DNA of 9,325 nucleotides. It comes from G021776435 sp046756245 (GTDB lineage Bacteria > Pseudomonadota > Alphaproteobacteria > Caulobacterales > Parvularculaceae). The notes below the pieces were generated by a model, which worked only from the letters and a program-made list of their open reading frames with translations, searched no databases and was not told the origin of the DNA. Position numbers and translations under genes: made by a program. The stretch is taken from the NCBI GenBank assembly GCA_046756245.1, contig JBHHVZ010000104.1:1-9325 (forward strand). Direction: 5' to 3'. Of this stretch, positions 5,764 through 9,325 are shown piece by piece (the stretch's first letter is position 1; each line of letters starts with the position of its first letter).

Positions 5764-8418
5764 TTAATTCAGCACCGCGCCGGGCGGGGCGGCCCGGGGT
5801 TCGTCGCCGCCCGTGAGCGTGAACGTCTCGCGCCCGCCGGCCGGCTCGCCGTTGACGGTGAGGCCGTCGTCGCGCGCGGAAATCTCGAGCGTTTCGCCGT
5901 CGGAAATCTTGCCGGCGAGGATAAGCTCGGCGAGCGGATCCTGCAGCGCTTTCTGGATGACGCGCTTCAGTGGCCGCGCCCCATAAACCGGATCGTAACC
6001 GGCGTCGCCGAGCCAGCGCCGCGCCGCGTCATCGAGATCGACCGTCAGCTTGCGGTCGGCTAGAAGCGCAGCGAGCCGCTCGATCTGAATATCGACAATG
6101 GCGTCCATATGCGCCCGCGTCAGACGGTGGAACAGGATAATCTCGTCGAGCCGGTTCAGGAACTCAGGGCGGAACTTCGCCTGCACCGCCGCCATCACCT
6201 GCGGACGCACCGCCTCGGAGTCCTGCCCCTCAGGCTGGGCGGCGAGATGCTCTGCGCCCAGGTTCGACGTCATGATGATGAGCGTATTCTTGAAGTCGAC
6301 CGTGCGGCCTTGCCCGTCGGTGAGCCTGCCGTCGTCGAGCACCTGCAGGAGCACGTTGAAAACATCCGGGTGCGCTTTTTCGATTTCGTCGAAAAGAACG
6401 ACCTGATAGGGCCGGCGGCGCACGCGTTCGGTCAGAACGCCGCCTTCTTCATAGCCGACATAGCCCGGCGGCGCGCCGATCAGGCGCGCGACCGAATGCT
6501 TTTCCATGAATTCCGACATGTCGATGCGCGCGATCGCCGCATCATCGTCGAACAAAAAACCCGCAAGCGCTTTCGTAAGCTCGGTCTTGCCGACGCCCGT
6601 CGGCCCGAGAAACAGGAACGAACCCATCGGCCGGTTCGGGTCTTTCAACCCGGCGCGGGCCCGCCGCACTGCAGACGACACGGCCTCCACCGCTTCCTTT
6701 TGTCCGACGACGCGCCGGCCGAGGCTTTCTTCCATGCGCAGAAGTTTTTCGCGCTCGCCTTCGAGCATCTTGTCGACGGGCACGCCGGTCCAGCGCGACA
6801 CGACCGAAGCGATGTTTTCGGCGTCGACGATCTCCTGAACGAGCGTATCGCGCTCGCCCGCGGCTTCCGCTTCAGAGAGATTTTTCTCAAGCGCCGGGAT
6901 TGCGCCGTATTTCAGCTCGGAGGCGCGAGCAAGATCGCCGCGGCGTTCAGCCTCGGCGAGCGCCTGTCGCGCCCGGTCGAGCTCTTCTTTCAGCTTCGTC
7001 GCCGACGCAAGGCTTTCCTGCTCGGCTTTCCAGCGCGCGGTGAGTTCGTTTGATTTTTCCTCAAGCCCGGCGAGTTCCTGTTCGAGTTTCTCGAGACGAT
7101 CTTTCGATGCGGCGTCTTCTTCCTTTTTCAACGCCTCCCGTTCGATCTTCATCTGAATGATGCGCCGGTCGAGTTCGTCGAGCTCTTCAGGTTTCGAATC
7201 GACTTCCATTCTTAGGCGCGACGCTGCTTCGTCGACAAGGTCGATCGCCTTGTCGGGAAGAAAACGGTCGGTGATGTAACGGTGTGATAGCGTCGCGGCG
7301 GCGACGATGGCGCTGTCGGAAATCCGGACCCCATGGTGGAGTTCGTATTTTTCCTTGAGGCCGCGCAGGATCGAAACCGTATCCTCGACCGTCGGCTCAT
7401 CGATAAAAACCGCCTGAAAGCGGCGCGCAAGAGCTGCGTCTTTCTCCACATGCTTGCGGTATTCATCAAGCGTCGTCGCGCCGATGCAGTGCAGCTCGCC
7501 GCGCGCCAGCGCCGGCTTCAAGAGGTTCGAGGCGTCCATCGCGCCGTCCGCCTTGCCGGCGCCCACGAGCGTATGCATTTCGTCGATGAAAACGATGATC
7601 CGGCCTTCGGCGCTGGTAATCTCCTGAAGCACCGCCTTCAGGCGTTCTTCAAACTCGCCGCGATATTTGGCCCCGGCGATGAGCGCGCCCATATCGAGCG
7701 CAAGCAAGCTCTTGTCCTTGAGGCTTTCGGGGACGTCGCCGTCAACGATCCTCAGCGCCAATCCTTCGGCGATCGCCGTCTTGCCGACGCCGGGCTCGCC
7801 GATCAGCACCGGATTGTTCTTGGTGCGGCGCGAGAGCACCTGCATGGCGCGGCGGATTTCCTCGTCGCGGCCGATGACCGGATCGAGCTTGCCTTCGCGC
7901 GCGGCTTCAGTGAGGTCGCGGGCGTAACGCTTCAAGGCGTCATAACCCTGTTCGGCTGAAGCCGTGTCGGCGGTGCGGCCCTTGCGCATATCGTTGATCG
8001 CTTCGTTGAGCTTGCCGGGCGTCGCGCCGGAGTCTTTTAGAATCTGACCGGCTTTGGAGTCGGGTTCGATCGCCAGCGCGGTCAGAATGCGCTCGATCGA
8101 GACAAAAGAATCCTTGGCTTTTTTTGCAAGCTCTTCAGCCGCCGCGAAGACTTTCGCGGTCGGCGGCGCGAGGTATATCTGTCCGGACGCGCCCTCGACT
8201 TTCGGCAGCTTTGCAAGCGCCTCGTTCGTCGCAGCAAGCGCGGCTTCAGGCCGGCCGCCGGCGGCGCGGATAAGATTGGCCGCAAGCCCTTCCTGATCGT
8301 CCAGCAGCGCTTTCAATAAATGTTCGGGCGTGAATTGCTGATGGTTTTCGCGCAGCGCGATCCCTTGCGCCGCCTGAACGAGACCGCGGGCGCGATCCGT
8401 GTAGTTTTCAAACTGCAT
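5764..8418 (-). CDS. clpB: ATP-dependent disaggregase ClpB
   Basis: Hexameric cytoplasmic AAA+ chaperone that threads proteins out of aggregates together with DnaK/DnaJ/GrpE. The Clp N-terminal repeats span about residues 1-145. NBD1 has Walker A GEPGVGKT (207-214), pore loop KYRG (251-254), Walker B ending at D279-E280 (VFIDE) and an arginine pair R332-R333. The coiled-coil middle domain, needed for DnaK contact and specific to ClpB/Hsp104, runs from about 400 to 530. NBD2 has Walker A GPTGVGKT (605-612), pore loop GYVG (652-655), Walker B LFDE (675-678) and sensor-2 GARPLKR (813-819). There is no IGF/L loop for ClpP, and the long middle domain excludes ClpA/ClpC. At 884 residues it is slightly longer than usual owing to a Gly/Pro-rich tail after about 860. 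Ribosome binding site AGGAGAGG (8427-8434) lies 8 nt before the ATG. The 69-residue gene follows in the same operon; the DUF4167 gene is upstream. Confidence 0.98.
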   Translation of the reverse strand: MQFENYTDRARGLVQAAQGIALRENHQQFTPEHLLKALLDDQEGLAANLIRAAGGRPEAALAATNEALAKLPKVEGASGQIYLAPPTAKVFAAAEELAKKAKDSFVSIERILTALAIEPDSKAGQILKDSGATPGKLNEAINDMRKGRTADTASAEQGYDALKRYARDLTEAAREGKLDPVIGRDEEIRRAMQVLSRRTKNNPVLIGEPGVGKTAIAEGLALRIVDGDVPESLKDKSLLALDMGALIAGAKYRGEFEERLKAVLQEITSAEGRIIVFIDEMHTLVGAGKADGAMDASNLLKPALARGELHCIGATTLDEYRKHVEKDAALARRFQAVFIDEPTVEDTVSILRGLKEKYELHHGVRISDSAIVAAATLSHRYITDRFLPDKAIDLVDEAASRLRMEVDSKPEELDELDRRIIQMKIEREALKKEEDAASKDRLEKLEQELAGLEEKSNELTARWKAEQESLASATKLKEELDRARQALAEAERRGDLARASELKYGAIPALEKNLSEAEAAGERDTLVQEIVDAENIASVVSRWTGVPVDKMLEGEREKLLRMEESLGRRVVGQKEAVEAVSSAVRRARAGLKDPNRPMGSFLFLGPTGVGKTELTKALAGFLFDDDAAIARIDMSEFMEKHSVARLIGAPPGYVGYEEGGVLTERVRRRPYQVVLFDEIEKAHPDVFNVLLQVLDDGRLTDGQGRTVDFKNTLIIMTSNLGAEHLAAQPEGQDSEAVRPQVMAAVQAKFRPEFLNRLDEIILFHRLTRAHMDAIVDIQIERLAALLADRKLTVDLDDAARRWLGDAGYDPVYGARPLKRVIQKALQDPLAELILAGKISDGETLEISARDDGLTVNGEPAGGRETFTLTGGDEPRAAPPGAVLN

Positions 8419-8484
8419 TCTTCTGACCTCTCCTGAGCGTCACAAGTTTTCGCGCCCCGGCTGGCGGCGGCGCGTCTCAGAGAT

Positions 8485-8512
8485 AGATGGGAAGAATGCG
8501 CGCGATCTCAAG
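8485..8512 (-). promoter_or_regulatory. Sigma-32 (RpoH) type heat-shock promoter of clpB
   Basis: On the minus strand CTTGAG (8512-8507) is followed by 14 nt and TCCCATCT (8492-8485). The sigma-32 consensus is CTTGAA and CCCCATNT, so there is one mismatch in each box and the spacing is right. Transcription would begin near 8478, giving a leader of about 60 nt before the clpB ATG. It fits the known heat-shock control of clpB and separates it from the DUF4167 gene upstream. Confidence 0.75.
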
Positions 8513-8650
8513 GCTTTCCAGACCGCAGATTAGTCCGAATCGCTGCAATTTCGCGTTAATAATGAACGCAGCCGGACGCTCGGGTCGTTAGTCTACCGCC
8601 ACGAGGCGCAGGTGGTGTGCTTGCGCGTATCGTAAAGGATTGCCGGATAT

Positions 8651-9190
8651 TCAGGACGCGGCGGCTTCCGCTTCGGTCTCGCTTTTGGCCTGATCGGCGT
8701 CGCCGGAGTCGGTCTCGGCGGGCTTTGCTTCATCCTCGCTTCCCGTCGCTCGACGCGGACGGCGTCGGCGGCCGCGGCGGCGATCCTTGTCTTCGCCGTT
8801 TTCCACGCTCGCATCCGCGTCCTTTTCCACGCTCTCCGACGCGGCTTTGTCCGCCACGTTATTATGGCGGGATTCGCGATCGGCGCGTTTCTTGTCGCGG
8901 TCGTCGCCACCCTCCACAGCCGGCTGATCGCCGCCGCCATTCGCGGCTTCGGGCTGAGTCTGTTGAGGCGGTTGCGCTGCACGGATCAGCCGAAAGTAGT
9001 GTTCTGCGTGCTGAAGGTAGTTTTCAGCCTTGATGCGATCGCCTGCCGACGAGGCGTCGCGCGCCAGCGCGAGATATTTGTCGTAGATCTGGTTGGCGGT
9101 GCCCCGAATGCGCACTTCCGGCCCATTCGAGTCGAGCGCGCGATTGATGTTCATGCCCTGGCGGCGGCGTTGATTGCGCCCACGCTTCAT
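8651..9190 (-). CDS. DUF4167 family protein (alphaproteobacterial, probable RNA-associated protein)
   Basis: The conserved core is residues ~18-73, with the family signature SNGPEVRIRGTANQIYDKYL (21-40) followed by ARDASSAGDRIKAENYLQHAEHYFRLI (43-69). The first ten residues are strongly basic (KRGRNQRRR). The rest (74-179) is low-complexity and disordered, with acidic stretches around a very basic patch RRRGRRRRPRR (137-147). The family has no established enzymatic role; the basic ends suggest nucleic acid or ribosome binding, which is inference. The 179-residue length is short compared with many homologues, the difference being in the variable tail. AGGAA (9197-9201) lies 6 nt before the ATG. 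In many alphaproteobacteria this gene lies downstream of prfA/prmC and near clpB, and here it is also just upstream of clpB, 232 bp away. I see no clear terminator between the two. Confidence 0.92.
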   Translation of the reverse strand: MKRGRNQRRRQGMNINRALDSNGPEVRIRGTANQIYDKYLALARDASSAGDRIKAENYLQHAEHYFRLIRAAQPPQQTQPEAANGGGDQPAVEGGDDRDKKRADRESRHNNVADKAASESVEKDADASVENGEDKDRRRGRRRRPRRATGSEDEAKPAETDSGDADQAKSETEAEAAAS

Positions 9191-9325
9191 AACACGTTCC
9201 TATCTTCAGCTCGTCGTCCGCCGCCGTCGCCGCCTGGCGTCCCACCTGGGAACTGAGCACAGCGGTTAAGATTGGCAAGACGTTGCGCTAGCGGTCTGTT
9301 CGCTTCGATTTCGCAGCCAAGCTGC

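Noticed and set aside
6109..7053. Plus-strand open frame of 314 codons
   Set aside because: Lies antisense to clpB, which is intact with all expected motifs.
7333..7959. Plus-strand open frame of 208 codons
   Set aside because: Also antisense to clpB NBD1; mirror frame of a GC-rich gene.
8419..8650. Possible RNA gene or extra gene between the DUF4167 gene and clpB
   Set aside because: No tRNA-like fold, no hairpin with a T tract and no open frame with a ribosome binding site. Only the heat-shock promoter and the clpB leader are supported.
1..9325. New defence, mobile or biosynthetic system
   Set aside because: No nuclease, recombinase, toxin-antitoxin pair, CRISPR repeat or biosynthetic cluster is visible. 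Gene content is envelope maintenance and protein quality control with uniform base composition.

Overview
The window looks like chromosomal DNA of a GC-rich alphaproteobacterium. The evidence is a DUF4167-family gene (a family essentially confined to Alphaproteobacteria) next to clpB, a heat-shock promoter of the alphaproteobacterial/sigma-32 type in front of clpB, and two kinds of dispersed intergenic palindrome of a style common in that class. The genus cannot be fixed from the sequence. I see no phage, transposase, CRISPR array, RNA gene or recognisable defence system. Most of the window is ordinary housekeeping and envelope DNA.

Left part (1-3816): a divergent pair of envelope genes. On the minus strand, running off the left edge, is the N-terminal 614 codons of a large membrane-anchored protein of AsmA/YdbH type (probable lipid-bridge protein). 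On the plus strand is a 577-residue membrane-anchored M23 zinc endopeptidase of MepM-like layout, with all metal and catalytic residues intact. The 239 bp between them carry a weak candidate promoter for the peptidase gene and a hairpin plus T7 tract that reads toward the YdbH-like gene.

Middle part (3817-5539): a class I SAM methyltransferase and, 71 bp further on, a four-helix 129-residue membrane protein, both on the plus strand with good ribosome binding sites. The membrane gene's stop codon lies inside an 18-bp perfect hairpin followed by a T tract, so it terminates translation and probably transcription. That hairpin is the left half of a 108-bp palindromic element with 8-bp inverted ends. 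A second, unrelated 140-bp palindromic element lies 26 bp beyond. Both fill the gap between convergent transcription units.

Right part (5540-9190): a minus-strand group in the order DUF4167 gene, clpB, small 69-residue gene. ClpB (884 residues) is complete and has its own sigma-32-like promoter. The small gene follows the clpB stop by 14 bp with its ribosome binding site directly after that stop, so it should be made together with ClpB under heat stress. It is the most interesting unknown here. The last 135 bp hold no gene I can support.
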